Assembly (NCBI GenBank): GCA_025602905.1
Contig: JAHLKI010000025.1
Location: 1-64,000 of the forward strand
Origin: Phlyctochytrium arcticum
Taxonomy: Eukaryota > Chytridiomycota > Chytridiomycetes > Chytridiales > Chytridiaceae
DNA: 64,000 bases
Reading direction: 5' to 3'
Shown one piece after another: positions 32,436 through 49,146 of this stretch; within the stretch, counting starts at the first letter, position 1, and every line of letters starts with the position of its first letter. The notes beneath the pieces were generated by a model, which made no database searches, was not told where the DNA came from, and was given only the letters and a program-made list of their open reading frames with translations. The translations under genes were made by a program, and so were the position numbers.

Positions 32436-35112
32436 ATGGGTATAAGGCCTGCAGTCGGATCAAAGCTATTGGCCATTTCTACGTCGAGAGTAACGACTGT
32501 CGAAGGAATACCCTTGGAGCTACCTTTTTTTCGGCAGGCAGTCACTCAACCCCGTTCCCACCAACCTCTGAATTTTGCAACATTTGCAAAACAAGGATCT
32601 GCACCTTTTAGAAGGTTGACGAGTACGACTCCCGTCAAAGCCGACATTACATCGTGGAATTTGCCGTCTGGAGGTTTCGCACAGTTTGAATTGAGAAACA
32701 AGTCGCGATCTGGAACTCAAATGGAGGTCCTTCGAAACAGCTTTGAGGCCCTACTGCCTGTTGTGAAAGATGCCATTGATGCAGCCGACTTTATAGCGAT
32801 TGACACCGAGCTGACCGGTATGATCTGTTTACGCACATGAGCCTAGGGACTACGACCTAGAAAATCATTTGTTTATATAGGCCTTGGAATTGAAGAGGCC
32901 CATCGCCCCGAGTTCCTTGACACCGCCGAGGAACGATATGTAAAGTACCGACGAGCAGCGCAGGATTTCCTTGTGACCCAGTACGGGATATGCACCTTCA
33001 CCTGGGATCAGAAACAAAGTGCATACATTGCCCGCCCCTTCAACTTTTTCGTTTTCCCACAGACCGGATCGAGAAACCTCGGACTCGATCGGCACTTTAC
33101 ATGTCAAGTCGAGTCCATTGAGTTCCTCTCTCGTTACAATTTTGATTTCAATAAGTGGGCGTCGCAAGGAGTCCCATTTGTCAACAGGACTGACGAAGAT
33201 CGTGCTCGTCGACGGATTCGAAGATCTGCCGTTCAAGGAGATATACCCATTGACATCGGCAACAAAGAGTTCATTGACACTACTTTGTACGTGCCGCCCT
33301 ACAATGGATTCACATGGAAAAGGATTGTTAATTGAGTTGATCGTAGGGCAACGGTTGCAGATTGGTTGCAAAACTCTTCGGAGAAGAGCACGGAGGTCAC
33401 TGCACCCACCTCATATCATCGGCGCCTGGTACACCAAGAGATTAGGAACAAGTAAACCCGCCAATATAGTTGCCTTCTCATTTTGTTTTCTGACACTTCT
33501 TGACAGATACAATGCCGCCTTGAAGACTGAGGGTTCCTCCGGTAAAATCAAAGTTTCAAAAATGACAGATGAGGAAAAATTATCTGATGACCGCGAACAG
33601 CAACTTGAGGTAAGTCAATTACCGGAACTTGTATCGGGGCTTGCTTACAATAGTACCTATCAGAAAGAGCTCGAGCAGCTGGTTGGGTTTCGGAAAGTAA
33701 TTGACTTGATTAGCGCTTCCAAGAAGCCAGTCATTGGCCACAATATGTATCTCGATCTGTGCCATACATACCAGCGTTTCTACCGTAACTTGCCAGAAGA
33801 TATCCACGACTTCAAGAAGGGGTTGAAGGAACTTTTTCCTCGGTATGCGGTGTGCCTCACTTGTGTCTGGTCGCAACTCTAACTTTTGAAAAGGATTTAC
33901 GACACCAAGCACATTGCACTGAAAAATGAGAGCATAGTTGTAAGTTTTACGCTCATGGGTTTTTGCTAGGGATTTGGCCTTATGAACCCTCCTTTCTAGA
34001 ACAAACTTGAACAAACAGCTCTTGGGGATATTTTCAGTCGTGTGAAGAGTCCACCATTTGACTTTCCCGTAATTCGTAAGTATTTTGCAAAGCTGGCCAC
34101 CACCTTCTTTTGCATTAAATTGTATTTGCAAATTTTCAGTTGAGCATTCGGACTTCACAGGATACGAGGAAGGAGGCAACCGGTTCCATGAAGCAGGCTA
34201 TGATGCATATGCGACTGGTGTCATCTTCAGCAAAATGATTGGATTTATCACGGAGATTGACGGCGGTGCCCCGATATCTTTTGACATCCCAGTACTGGAA
34301 AACGTCCTAAATAAAGTCAACATCCTGAGAACCGATATGCCACATCTCAATCTCACTGGCGAAGATGGTTTGCGATTGCAGTTCACTTAGAGTGTGGCTG
34401 TTGACTGACTGAATTTTATTCCAGAAACACCCGAACGGGAGCACGTGTTCCACTTGTATGATTTCCCGGAAGAAACCAAGTCCAAAGACATTTACAACGA
34501 GTTCCAAACTTTCGGTAATGTTGGCCTGAACTGGTTGGGCGATACCGCGTGCCTGGTGACTCTCCGCGAGCTGAGCTCCGTACCCCGAGTTATGGAGGAA
34601 TTCGGACCAAATGCCGACCGATCAGGCAAGGGGCGCGCACCGTCATTTACTTACAAGCTTGAGACATACACCGACTTTTTCGCAAGACATAAGGGTAGGT
34701 CCATCACGAGCAACACTTGGGGGTGATTCTTTGTCTAATTCCGGGGTCATGATAGAAATAAAGAGCAAGCTTGAAACTCCGCGTAAAAAGGGACGCGGTT
34801 TTATGGCCAGTATGTATTTTCTCTGGTCATACTTCAAATGGAACAAGGGGAACTAAGTCCGTTTCCTGATCCAGCTGGAACCCCATCTACAAACCGTCAA
34901 GATGCACCGACGCCTGGACAGGGTCAGTTTGCTAAACGACGAGTTCTGTACCATCATTTTTTTGTGACTAAATGAGTATTTGAGTAGATGGTCTCAAGCG
35001 CAAGGTACCTATGGACGAATCCAGCAGTGGCGCCGTCAAAACCGAAAACGGCACAGGCATGGATTTCGAGAGCGAAAACGGCACGCCAACGAAACGACCC
35101 AGACAAGGATGA
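32436..35112 (+). CDS. PARN: PARN-family poly(A)-specific ribonuclease
   Basis: About ten exons. The nuclease core begins MEVLRNSFEALLPVVKDAI (ATG 32721) and carries the DEDD residues: D and E in FIAIDTELTG, D in VIGHNMYLDLCHTYQRFY, and H/D in FHEAGYDAYATG. The R3H-like insert and the late RNA-binding part follow in PARN order, and the C terminus is basic (GTPTKRPRQG), a likely nuclear signal. The frame is open to an ATG at 32436, adding 95 residues rich in Arg, Ser, Thr and Pro (with APFRRLTSTTPVKAD) that resemble a mitochondrial presequence. Which start is used cannot be decided here. PARN trims poly(A) tails and oligoadenylated small RNAs. Confidence 0.88.
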
Positions 35113-35833
35113 GGAGGCTACAGCCATTCGCTTAGTCAACACCATTAGAGATGTTCGCTTTATGTGTATAGCGCCCAGTAGGGTTCAACATCCATCTGTA
35201 GACCGTATCCTAACATTAAGCGTATAATAGGCAGGGCTATAGATGGTAGCCCGCTTTCTCCTTGTCTTGTTGTACAGCCCGCTGTCAGCAATGGGAACTG
35301 GCTGTTCTACTAGTGTCAAAAACTCGGCAGCTATCACCAGACACTTTGGGGTGCGATCAAGTAGTGGCATTTACTGAAAGAGAATTTACAGACGGGGCTA
35401 TCTTCTTTGTTTTCACTAAGTACACGGGGTATGTATGGTAGGTCTAAACTCGTAGTTCATAAACTGGACATGAGTTCCAATCGTAGTGATAGGCAAGTCC
35501 TTGGCCACTTAAAAATGTACTTGTCAAGAGGCATTGTATATGCATCAGTGTTTGCGTGTCATACTGGCTTTTTGCGTCAACTCAAAGCTCAGTGCGCTAA
35601 GCTATTTCGGCCTTTCCAGGATGAGATACTGGCAGTATGCCAACGTGCCGACTTTCAAGCACGGAATCGACTGCTGTTTCGTTCCCTAGCCAGTAACACA
35701 ATCCTGCGTGTCGCTTGAGAAAGCGTCCTTTGCCGCTATATATGGGCTTGCTGATTGATGCTCCTGCAAGTCATATACTTGTCCCCTCACGCGACCGAGG
35801 TATTGTCAGCTCCAACTGCTCCGCAATACAGAC
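35113..35833. other. Intergenic region without a supportable gene
   Basis: Lies between the PARN stop and the TMEM234 stop. Short open frames on both strands have no recognisable motif. No tRNA-like fold or repeat was noticed. Confidence 0.4.
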
Positions 35834-36536
35834 TTATTTTGGGGGCGGTGTCACTGGTGGCTCCACTGGCAACCCAGCCCATGTAGAAGCTGTCGTGCAC
35901 ATCATGACTCCCCCAAATACAAGCGCGATTCCCAATATTGTGGCTATTGATGTGTTTTAGATGGAGGTGAACCAGACCCCATGCCTTCTATACTTACTGC
36001 TAGACCCGATCTTCTCGCCTAGAGCAGCACCGGCCAGAATTGTTACCGCGAGGGTGAACGCGCTTGCGATCGGGACAGCAACAGACAAATCTGTTGATGA
36101 TCATATCAACATTATGCCCCGCAGTGGATCGACACATCAAACTGGTGCTGAAGCGTACCTGTCTCGGGATTACCCAATGTGATATAGTACAGCGCAGATC
36201 CGCTCAGGTTGACCGCTAAAGGCACCACAAACTAAAATGTCCATTTGTCAGTTCCCAATCAGTTTTTCCGGCCAAAATCGACCGTGACCCACCTGCCAAC
36301 GCTTGAGAAGGTATCCCAGTTCACCAATCCGGCGTTTTATCCATATATCGTTGCGGAGGCGGTGTGAAATAGTGTCCAAACCCGCGCTTCCCCGTTTTAT
36401 CAGAGGGTTTGTGATGCCCCAGCATAGGGACGTTGTGAGGAGAGCGAGAACGGCAGCTAGATGGGATCACCGGTCAGAAACTGCGAAGGACAGTAAGAAT
36501 GATCGTAAGTACGTACTTAATTGCATGTTTGGCGAA
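35834..36536 (-). CDS. TMEM234: TMEM234-like small membrane protein (DMT superfamily)
   Basis: Five exons joined by short introns give about 149 residues. The sequence reads TTSLCWGITNPLIKRGSAGL, then VNLSGSALYYITLGN, DLSVAVPIASAFTLAVTILAG, ALGEKIGSS and a final helix LGIALVFGGVMMC. Pattern and length match the TMEM234 family (human about 140 residues), a four-helix relative of EamA/DMT transporters with WGxTNPLIKRGS as a strong marker. Its biochemical role is not established in any organism. All introns are 50-70 nt and keep phase. Confidence 0.82.
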
Positions 36537-36884
36537 GTTCCGTTCGCGTGAAGCGGTGAAGGAAGATGTCCAACTGTTCTCTCAAAATTGACGGTCGCGG
36601 CGGTTATTGACCTGTGGTGACCTGTCATAATGCGAGGTCATGTGATCTATCACATCACAGAATTCGTCGGCGTTTCAAGGTTGTTTTGCTTCAACATCCC
36701 TCAGCAACATCAACCTCCAAGGGCAGGGCATCCTGTATTAGGAACACTCTTACAACCGTCGAGCTCAAGGCCGTATCAATCTCTGGTCTTCTGCTCATCC
36801 CAACGTGCCCTCGACTGTTGTAGCTGAAACCTCCCTTGCGCGAGTACGCTGGTGAATTGCCCTGACCTGAGGGGCAACAATAAA

Positions 36885-37855
36885 ATGGTTGATATAGAGA
36901 TGGGATCGGACGGTGTGCCACATACGCCATGGTGGGTATTGCCTTTCGAGAGCTGTCTGATGAGTCGCAAAAAAGCTAATGTAACTTGCAGGGAAACCGC
37001 CGCAACCCGCTTGCGCGCATTATGCCAAGACACCACCTCTGCCATTCTAGAGCGGCGGCATGCATCAAAGTTTGGTGTAGACACAGAAGAGCTTGATCGC
37101 GTTATATCACAAAACTTGGAAATTCTCAAGGCTGGAATCGCCAAACTGGAGGGAGAGTTATCGGTGGCAGAAGAATCGTCTGGCAGGTTCGATCACTAAT
37201 GAAGCTTTCGTGCCCCTCGACTAGATTCTGAACAGATTGTTTCATAGCGACAAGAACGAACTTCGGCGGTGGGAAGAAGCGCTTCTCGAGCTCAGCAAGC
37301 TGTATGATCGAACAGAGGGCATTGCGCGAGGCGAGGATGCATCAACTGTGTATGCGAATGAACGTTCCTCGTTGGGGCTAGAATGGTCCCGTAATGGATC
37401 GCGAATAGGAAGCAAATCGGTACGATTCTCGAACCAAGTTGACTCAAGTCCTTTGGGTCAAGACAACGGGGTGGATGGGGAGTTACAAGCGGGTGAGCAT
37501 GTGCTATTACAGCAGAGGATTATGGATGGTGCGTTTCATTCTACTGTTGATGCCTCCGTCATCCTGCTGACATATGATCGAATTAGACCAAGATTCACAC
37601 CTGGACGAACTTTCCGCTACCATTGAGCGCCAGAAGCATATTGGCCTGATGATCAACGATGAGTTGGACCTCCATGTCGATTTGTTGGAGGATACGGAAA
37701 CGCGGGTTGATTCTACACAACAACGGCTACGGGGTGTGGGTCGTCGTCTGGAACGGGTCATGATGAATTCCACATCAAGTTCAAGGGGCACAACCGTCAT
37801 GTGTGCGCTTTTCGTAATATTGATTTTGGTCATCGTGGCCGCAAGAAAAATGTGA
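36885..37855 (+). CDS. STX8: Syntaxin-8-type Qc-SNARE
   Basis: Four exons encode about 270 residues. An N-terminal helical part (ETAATRLRALCQDTT, DTEELDRVISQNLEIL) precedes a SNARE motif that runs QDSHLDELSATIERQKHIGL to VDSTQQRLRGVGRRLERV, then a C-terminal membrane anchor (TVMCALFVILILVIVAARKM). No signal peptide, as expected of a tail-anchored SNARE. The layout, the length and the motif register are like syntaxin-8/Syn8 and Tlg1, which act in endosome and late-Golgi fusion. Exon borders: 36885 first exon of about 47 nt, acceptors before GAAACC, TTGTTTCATAG and ACCAAGATTC. Confidence 0.8.
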
Positions 37856-38378
37856 GGATGCCGATTCACATCACGCACTTTGGCCCCATATGCCGAGTCC
37901 AGCAGGATGTGATGCATTGACAGCATCGTCCGAATACCCACATTCTCCGTGTTTGAAGACCAAGATGCAGTTTTCCCCATTTACGCCTGCTGGAGCTGCT
38001 AGCTTGGCGAACTCCCAGGTGTTTGGTCAACTGACCGTCGCTTGCCACTTGTCCAATGCATTAATTCCGTCATTGCCCCTTTTTGGACACCCTTGTCCCC
38101 CCTCTGGCACTGTATTTCCTTCCCCACTTCTGCATCTGCCGATAGTATATACATCTATTTTTTTTGGAATTACTCAATTTTATCTCATTTCTTCGAACAA
38201 CAACACATCCATTGCCTAGTTCCGATACTATGAGCATAAGTAATACCCATCATCACCCCTCAAGATTCAAGACCCTCGCCTGCCTTCTGGCAACCCCGAC
38301 TTGGTACAAGACAAGATGCGTAGCGTGGTTAGATCGCAGCTTATCTGTGTAATATACTATATACAAATGAAAACGGAC
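37856..38378. other. Intergenic region
   Basis: About 520 bp between the convergent SNARE and DHHC genes. It is C/T-rich near 38030-38140 and has a T8 run near 38159. Only short open frames occur and none is convincing. Confidence 0.45.
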
Positions 38379-40241
38379 TTAAGCGTCAGCAAGCAGATTC
38401 CTATACGCCTCGCGGTCTACAGGAAACACATGTCCATCGCCAAGACTAAGAGGGCACATGCAAACAGTCAGTAAGTATTCAACCGAAATTCAAATGATAG
38501 CTACCTCGTTGGAACAGGAATAAACCACAGCTTTTTATCCCGACCAAATATTTGAACAAAGTTTTCTCTCCAGCCCACATCGTAGATATTGACATGCCGG
38601 GCGTACCGCACTGAATTGTCCTCCAGTCGAAACCGGCGGGACCCCTCCATGCTTTCAATGGTGGACTTGTTACTCAGCACCAAATTGAGATGGACGGCGA
38701 CAAAGACGAGCAAGCAGATGGCAAAAACGCCAGACATGATGAGGAGGAAGAGAGTGTGAAAATCTATGCCGAAAATGCCCTGAAAAGCCAAACATTCAGT
38801 TTTTGGTTTCGCCGTTGCAGTTGACAGTTATGAGGACAATACCATTCGGGTGTCTTTGCTGGCATACCAGATTACTTTCGGGAACATGGTGAAAAAGATA
38901 AAGAGGCAATATGCCATGCAGTATGACACGAATAGATCTGTCAAAAGGACATTTAGTGAAATGGTGGCTCCGATCCGAGAGAGTGAGCTACGAACAGAAA
39001 TATTTATAATTGTTGAAGCCCTACGAGTCCACAATCAGATTAGCCTATAACGAGGCGAGGTTGTACCGCGCACCATTCACCTACCACACAGTTATTTACC
39101 CATGGACCTGCAGATCAAAAGTAAGTAGGTGTGGTGATGTGTGGCGCAAAAGAAAAAACCTTACAATGATGATCCAGTTTCAAAACGCATCTGAAATGAC
39201 ACTTTGTTAGCGAAAGTGCACATCAAGCTGAGCAGTTCCGGAAAACGTACTCCTGACATATGGAACAATGATGGGTTCGGTCCGGTTTCCACTTATTGCA
39301 TTTGTTGCAGTATCGAGGAGCCCCATCACGTTTCACTTCCAGGGACTGCAAAAGTATGGACGAGGATGGTGTCTCGGCCCCATCGTCGTCTTCATTATGG
39401 ACCATTAGGTCACCCAACCGCGTAAAGTCGCGAAGTGAAGGGTGGGTAGATACAACAGCGCCACGGCTTCCTTCACGATATGCTTTTCGGGCATCATGCC
39501 CACCTGGGTCATCAATGTCGTCGTTATCGGTGTCGTCTATAGACAGAGATGTGAGACCCCGATCTTCCCTGTCCAGCCATGCAGCACGATCACTCGTCCG
39601 GGACGATGGGCGAACAATGGGAGCGAGGGGTGGGGGTGCCAGAAAGGGGTCCTGTGTCGAAGAATCCGCTTCTTGATGCCAGGGATTGCTAACATTTGAT
39701 GAGCGTGGGCGGGCAGTGGAGCTTGCGGCGAAAGCTGCCGTAGCAGACTCGTCCATCTATATGGGCAGCTTGGGTGTGAGACGCACCACCCCCCAAACCA
39801 AATTGCTTAGGTACCTTTCTCGGCGATCCCGGATGTACTGTCACAACCAGGTAGTAACTCCATGAGAACATGACAAGCAGGAAATGGAACCCAATCACGC
39901 AGAACGCTGCGCAATTTGATGTCAGTTGAAATTTTTGCGCAAAAAGATAGAGGAACATCCATACCAGCAAGGATTTTGCTGTCAGGAATCACTAGGTACG
40001 CTGTGAGGCAACTTGCGGTTAGTTTCCAAGCATATATATCCAAGATTTGTTGCCTACTGAGGTAATGGAAAATGTATGCGTAATATGACCAAGCTGTTCA
40101 GAAGCGTTTTCAGAAGGTTGATATTGACACAAGAAGAGTAGGAAACAAACCTATAATGCAGAAAACAAGACCGACTGGAAGCACACCCAACGTCTTTATG
40201 ACCCGCCTGCGGGTGCATTGGATACTGGTTATTCGTACCAT
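38379..40241 (-). CDS. DHHC-type protein S-acyltransferase
   Basis: About ten exons encode roughly 420 residues. Two N-terminal membrane helices (GVLPVGLVFCII, FCVIGFHFLLVMFSW) are followed by a long polar loop with a DNDDIDDPGG acidic cluster, the cysteine-rich domain RYCNKCNKWKPDRTHHCSIC, the catalytic DHHC in [20 protein letters not shown], two more helices, a TTxE-like NKSTIESMEG and a PaCCT-like VGWRENFVQIFG. This is the standard four-helix palmitoyltransferase layout. The insert before the cysteine-rich domain (about 130 residues) is longer than in yeast Pfa3. An exon border splits the DHHC cysteine codon. The start at 40241 is the in-frame ATG before the first helix. Confidence 0.88.
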
Positions 40242-40355
40242 TTCCAGCTGCTGTAGTGGCGGGCACAAAGGTCTTTTGTTTATTTCGACACTTGGTCACT
40301 TGCAACGACCGACGATCCCCGGGTGAAAAGGCAGAAAAGTTGCTACTTGCTCATA

Positions 40356-40797
40356 ATGAGCTCCACTGGTGCTTGGCCGGCAAAGCTGCTGCTAATTGAA
40401 CCAGTGGCCAATTTTGCCAGGTCCAACTTCCAACGGAGTTTGGGGAGTTTGCGGCAAAACGCGCGACCGTGACTTTTGGACCTTACCAAAATCACCAACT
40501 TGCAACCGGAAACAGAGATCTTACGATATAATCTTATGCCACACCCTGGATTCGAGGAGGATAATCATCCCGGCATAGCCATTGACCCTTCCGGAGGCAA
40601 CAGGACGTCAGGCAAGGCGACTTCAATCGAGTGTCTGGAACAAACTTCGTCCACCTTTCGAGGAAATTCCCACAGAAGCTGCTCCCCCAGGCAACGAGTA
40701 TGTCTGCCGCTAGAACCTGCTGTTCATAGGTTTCGGACGCTTTTATCATCGCAGATTAGATATTGTTCCATTCGTGGCCGGGGACATTAGCGGTTGA
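40356..40797 (+). CDS. Hypothetical protein, exon structure unresolved
   Basis: Divergent from the DHHC gene (115 bp between starts). An ATG at 40356 opens MSSTGAWPAKLLLIEPVANF; a stop at 40470 implies an intron. Two later segments read as protein in different frames: LRYNLMPHPGFEEDNHPGIA (about 40519-40578) and GDFNRVSGTNFVHLSRKFPQ continuing to a stop at 40797. No splice choice that joins all three with good consensus was found. No family is recognised; a small mitochondrial protein is possible but unproven. Confidence 0.3.
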
Positions 40798-41382
40798 CGG
40801 CCAGCAAAGCGCAGTGTGATGTCTTGAGACAAGTCCTCCACTGGAACAATGAACTCTATCATTCAAAGGAAAATAATACAAACGTAAGTTCTACCCATGC
40901 GCCGTCATCTACACATCAAAGAATATGCTTCGACGGGCATTGTATATGTAATTATCGATTAGTTGATGTGCTTGTACGCACTCCAAATTATTCAAGGGTT
41001 AATCCTATCGAAACGGAAATGGAAACGTTAAGCCTGATAGATTTGTGAGCTGGTCTTGGGTAAATCGGGCAGTCGGTCAAAGAGCTATATATTTCAGCCC
41101 GTGCTTTGATGTCAAGTAAGTCAGGAAAAATTCCTCATCGAATGTCCAAAGGGGATATATAACACACCAAGTTGTACTATCACAATATCATCACACAAAG
41201 TACCAATTAATCACTCTATAAGCTACAAAAAAAAGGGCATACAGAAACTCGAAATACGCCGAAACAAAATAAAAATAGGCAATCCAACGGCGTTAGAAAA
41301 ACTACAAGAAAATAATGACAACATAGGAATAAAAAATGAAGAAATTGATCATACGCCGAGGGTTCCTGAACGTCCCTTTCTA
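40798..41382. other. AT-rich intergenic region
   Basis: Mostly A/T-rich sequence downstream of the Polo kinase stop at 41383, with A tracts near 41227 and 41265. No supportable gene. Confidence 0.45.
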
Positions 41383-44149
41383 TTACGCATTGTTGACCAG
41401 TTTGCCTTTGGCCGCCTTTCCACCCGATTGCTGTTGTTCCCGCTTCTTGATGAGCATCTGATACAACACCTCCCGAACGTATTTAAGGCGATCTAATACG
41501 TCCTTCTCCCCATCCCGGACAAAATCAGCGAGGGACTTTGTGGTGAACTCGCGATCTTGATTAATGTAAGTGATGGTATGTGCGTCATTAGATAAAATCA
41601 CTTTGGAATGGTCGAATAGGTTGAGCTATAAAAAAATGTATGTGAGTAATCGCGGCCAGAACGGATAGGTTTCAAAGGCTACGTACCTGGACGATATGAT
41701 TGCTAAGACGGAAGATGACACCATGTTTTGTCCGCAGGTATTTAGTCAAAAAGTCCAAGTTACTGGTTTTGGGTGGTATTGAGCCATTCGATTTACCAGT
41801 CTAAAGAGATGAAAGTCGTCAAGTTTAAGTGCTACTTTCAAGTTAGCAAACTAGCAAAACACCCACCTTGAATAAATTGTCCTGCATATATCCACGGAAA
41901 TGTTTCATGAGCGTCACCTTCTTTAGCAGAGTATCCGGGTGATCCACCATCGTGTACGCCTTGCGATGCATGACGGCCCGATCAGAGCCTTTGTCGTAAT
42001 ATAGGTATTCAAAATGATGATTATCCGAAGCCAGGATGATACTTGTAGAGTCATTAAAATAAACGCCAACAGAGCCATCTCGCAGTTGGTATCCGAGTCC
42101 GTATTTGTTGGAATAATCTATCCATTTAGTGATAAATACGCGAGGTGGTTCGTGAACGGAAGAGTCTGGGATGTCTGCGCCTGGAGGGGGCGAGGAAAAT
42201 CGGGGTGGGGTGGACAAGGCATCCTGGAGGTTCTGGTACATGGCTTGAAGAACATTGACGCTTTTTCGAGGGCTGGGCTCTGATGGTTGTCGCGAAGACG
42301 AAGATGCTAGGGCCCGAGCATCGCCTGAATTGCGTCGTGATGGTATTGCCAAGGTAGTAGCTGGTGAAGAGCCTAATGAAGACGGGCCTCCATTTATTTT
42401 CAAGTCGGTGAAGAAGCGGTCCGGGGTCGTCGAAAGAGGGGAGGGGCTGTGAGGTGAGACGGTTGGGATGTTAGAGACTTTGGTTGCTAGTGGCGGTGGT
42501 GATGGGGTTGGGACGTGAGTATGGGTCGCATTGTCGGAACTATAGTGTGGGGATGGTGGTCCGCGAGGTTCAAACTCGCGACGGGTAAGGGACGCTGTAG
42601 AGTATGGGATTGACGAAGTGGTAGGGGTGGGGGATGCAAGTCCTTCGCCAGAGTTTGAGCCTGCCGAATTATTGCGTTTATGAGCGGCTGAACTGGATGG
42701 TTTGCGGTGGTGATGGTTCGATGTTGGGTCGTCCTTGTCATGACTGCTGACCATATCTGCCGATTGCTCAAGCGGTGTCGTATATCCACCCGATCGGTTA
42801 TTTCGACTACTGCCCGAACTATACTGGTCCCCTGGACTTTGGGGCCCATTCATCCACGCATCCGGGAGCGGTGGCCGGTTCTCGACATCTAATTTCATTC
42901 GTTCAAATTCTCTTATCGGTAATCCCGGACTTGGTTTTGACCATCCGTTGGTTCCAACATCACGGAGCTCAGGGGAACTAGAAGGGCCTGCGGGGTGCTT
43001 ATATGGCGAGGATTTCCGCTGGGATGCCAAAAGCAATTGTTGTTGTTGCGCTTGTGACCTGATTTTGACGGGGTCGAGATCTGGAATTTCCTCCAAAGCC
43101 GATAATGGTATTGTGCGGTAAATAGGCTGACCTGCAAAAAAGCTGTGTTGCATGACATCGTCGACCGAAGGTCGCAATTCTGGTCTGGACTGCAGAAGAG
43201 CTTTGATAATCTCCTTGCACTGATCCGATATGGGAGTAGCTTCCGGAAACTCGTACTTGTTTTCCCGAATTTTGACGTAGATAGCCTTAACATCTTTTGT
43301 TTGAAAAGGAGGCTTTCCAATCAAAAGCGTATACATGACAACACCCAGTGACCAAATATCGACCTCGAAGGAATGGCCAGCCTGCTGATCAAACAAAACT
43401 TCAGGAGCAATGTAGTTTGGTGTCCCGCAAATCGTTTTTTTCCGCTCGCCATCATGCTTGATCATAGCTGCCAGTCCAAAATCCCCCAACTTGAGTTGCA
43501 TGTCGCCAGTGAGAAACAAATTGCCTAGTTTGAGATCACGATGTATGATGCCCCGCCGATGGACCTCCCGCACAGCATCGAGAAGCTGCCACATGTAGTG
43601 ACAAACTTCAGGTTCGGTAAGTCGTCGTCGCTTGCGCAACATTTCCACAAATGTTTTGCTTTCGCAAACCTCCATAATAATGTACACAAATTCGTCATCC
43701 TCAAAGCAATGTCGAAAAGACACGATATTTGGGTGCGAGAGCATTTGATGAATTCTGATTTCCGCGACTAGCTTTGACCGTTGCTTAGATGTGACCAGGG
43801 ACGCTTTGGGGACGACTTTGACGGCAAAGCGCTCACCCTTGGCATCAAAACATTCGTAAACCCGCGCAAACCCACCCTCTCCGAGGATATTTCCTCTTGT
43901 AAACTTGTAGCCCTTTTTGCGATCATTGAGGAGGGTTGGTGGTTCTGGGAAAGAGCGTGGCGGGGGATGACGGCGGGCCTGATTGTTGGCTGCTGCTGCT
44001 TGACCATTGGGGCTCGCTCCTGCGGCCGCTGCTGCTGCCGCTGCTGCTGCTGCAGCCGGTTGAAGCCCTTTTGATGATGGAATATCAGGATTGGTGGTAG
44101 GGGGCCGATGCCTCAATGGATCCCGAAAGGGGGGTTGGGGTGCCAACAT
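41383..44149 (-). CDS. PLK1: Polo-like kinase
   Basis: Three exons (44149-41867, 41800-41687, 41625-41383) encode 879 residues. A poly-Ala and Pro-rich N terminus (about 75 residues) precedes the kinase domain (about 80-335) with GEGGFARVYEC, HRDLKLGN, DFGLAA and CGTPNYIAPEVLF. The GEGGFA loop and the downstream Polo boxes identify the Plk1/Cdc5 group. A roughly 280-residue Ser/Pro-rich linker, longer than in human PLK1, lies before the Polo boxes (KWIDYSNKYGLGYQLRDGSVG, NSTSI..., HGVIFRLSNHIVQLNLFDHS). It should act at mitotic entry and cytokinesis; docking would be to phosphorylated S-pS/T motifs. Confidence 0.93.
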
Positions 44150-45536
44150 CGTCTCTCAATGAGGCGAATGCACAGCTCCACCACTCAGAGCCTGATTTGT
44201 TCACCTATCCAACTCAAGTCCACAATGATCGGATGTCTTGCAGCCAGAGTAAAAACGTCCCTCCTGTCGTAGTCAAAGTTTCTAGATAGGTAGTCGCTGG
44301 ACCTGCAAGTATGGACTAAGTCAAACGCCAACACAAAGTCCTTCCGTTCCCTCCGTATGTATTGCGTCCGGTTCCGGGGGTTGAGGGGGTGTTGCCGATA
44401 CACTAATAGATCTCCACTGTCTCCTGTTCAGAATTCGCAACCGGACTATGCAGTAGTACTTCCCCGCGGACAGGTATGTGTTACAAGGACAAGGTGGTTA
44501 CAGCGCTGTCAATGTGGTCGAAGCTAAGAAGTAAGCCAGCGGGATCGAGGAGGGCAAAGTCCACAATGCGTTTGTCTCTGGACCGGAACAGGAGCAAAAA
44601 ATCCGCGACAAAAAGTGCAACGACACCAGAACGAGGGGGCAAAGACTCTCACTATTCCAACCCAAGAGGTGGTTTCTTGGCACAGGGTTTCGGTGCTGGC
44701 AAAGTCCTTTTCCTCGGCCGAACCTCCTATGTGGTTTGGGAACAAGGCAATTCTACTTCTGAAACATGGAAAAAGAGACTCGCGACGCGCGGCGAATATA
44801 TATGAACGGGACCAATTTCAAAGCACACTAGGAACAGTAAACGACTTTATAATGACAATCTGGAGCTGCTGTCACTTTTATGGTGGTGACTTTCATATAG
44901 AGGTCTCCTAGTCCATGCATCTATTCTCCCACCGTCAAACGCACGCCTGGTCAGGCTGATCTGGAAAATCCCCGAGCACTACCATCCGGAAATATGCACT
45001 TTTGGGCTGGTTGCCAGTCTTTCTGTCTGATGCTCAATGCTCGTCCGTATATTTATCCAGAGATCCCTCAGGCCAGTTTCGCCAGCTTTGGTTGAGTTTC
45101 ATCATCTTGATGAACTCGGTCTTTCTTTCGGACAAGGTTTGGGGCAAGTTTCAGCACCGCCTACGCTACCACTCTCCGTCGGGAATGCGCATGGAGTGGG
45201 GAGTGGCAACAAGCATCTGGGGCCTGGTGGTTCTGCGCGATGGAGACGACTGATGCCGGATCGTCGGCAACTTGGGCCATCGCAGAAAGTGCACCATTGT
45301 GGACAGTCGCACAATGGCCGGCGGCACACTTGCTCACGTGGGGGAGTTCTGCCGAGGTGGTGCGCAGGCAGCGCAGCAGCTCCGACGCGCTTCAGAGATG
45401 TCAATGGTCTTGGTTCACAGAGAAAGCATTGGATTCCTGCAACTTTGAGGTAAATATTTATACAGTAGAATGCTATTAGAGATAAAAACGCCACAAATAA
45501 AACACGAAATGTAGGAACTGCCCTTGCGCCTTGCCA
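44150..45536. other. Unresolved region, possibly with an unrecognised gene
   Basis: Between the divergent Polo kinase start and the PARP1 stop lie 1.4 kb with several 60-140-codon frames on both strands. Some look coding in short runs, for example KCTIVDSRTMAGGTLAHVGE near 45290 (plus strand) preceded by a possible 58-nt intron, but no full model or family emerged. Confidence 0.35.

Positions 45537-49146
<3,610 letters not shown>

Noticed and set aside
44498..45494. Several 60-140-codon frames around 44.5-45.5 kb
   Set aside because: Frames on opposite strands overlap and none gives a coherent multi-exon model or family match.
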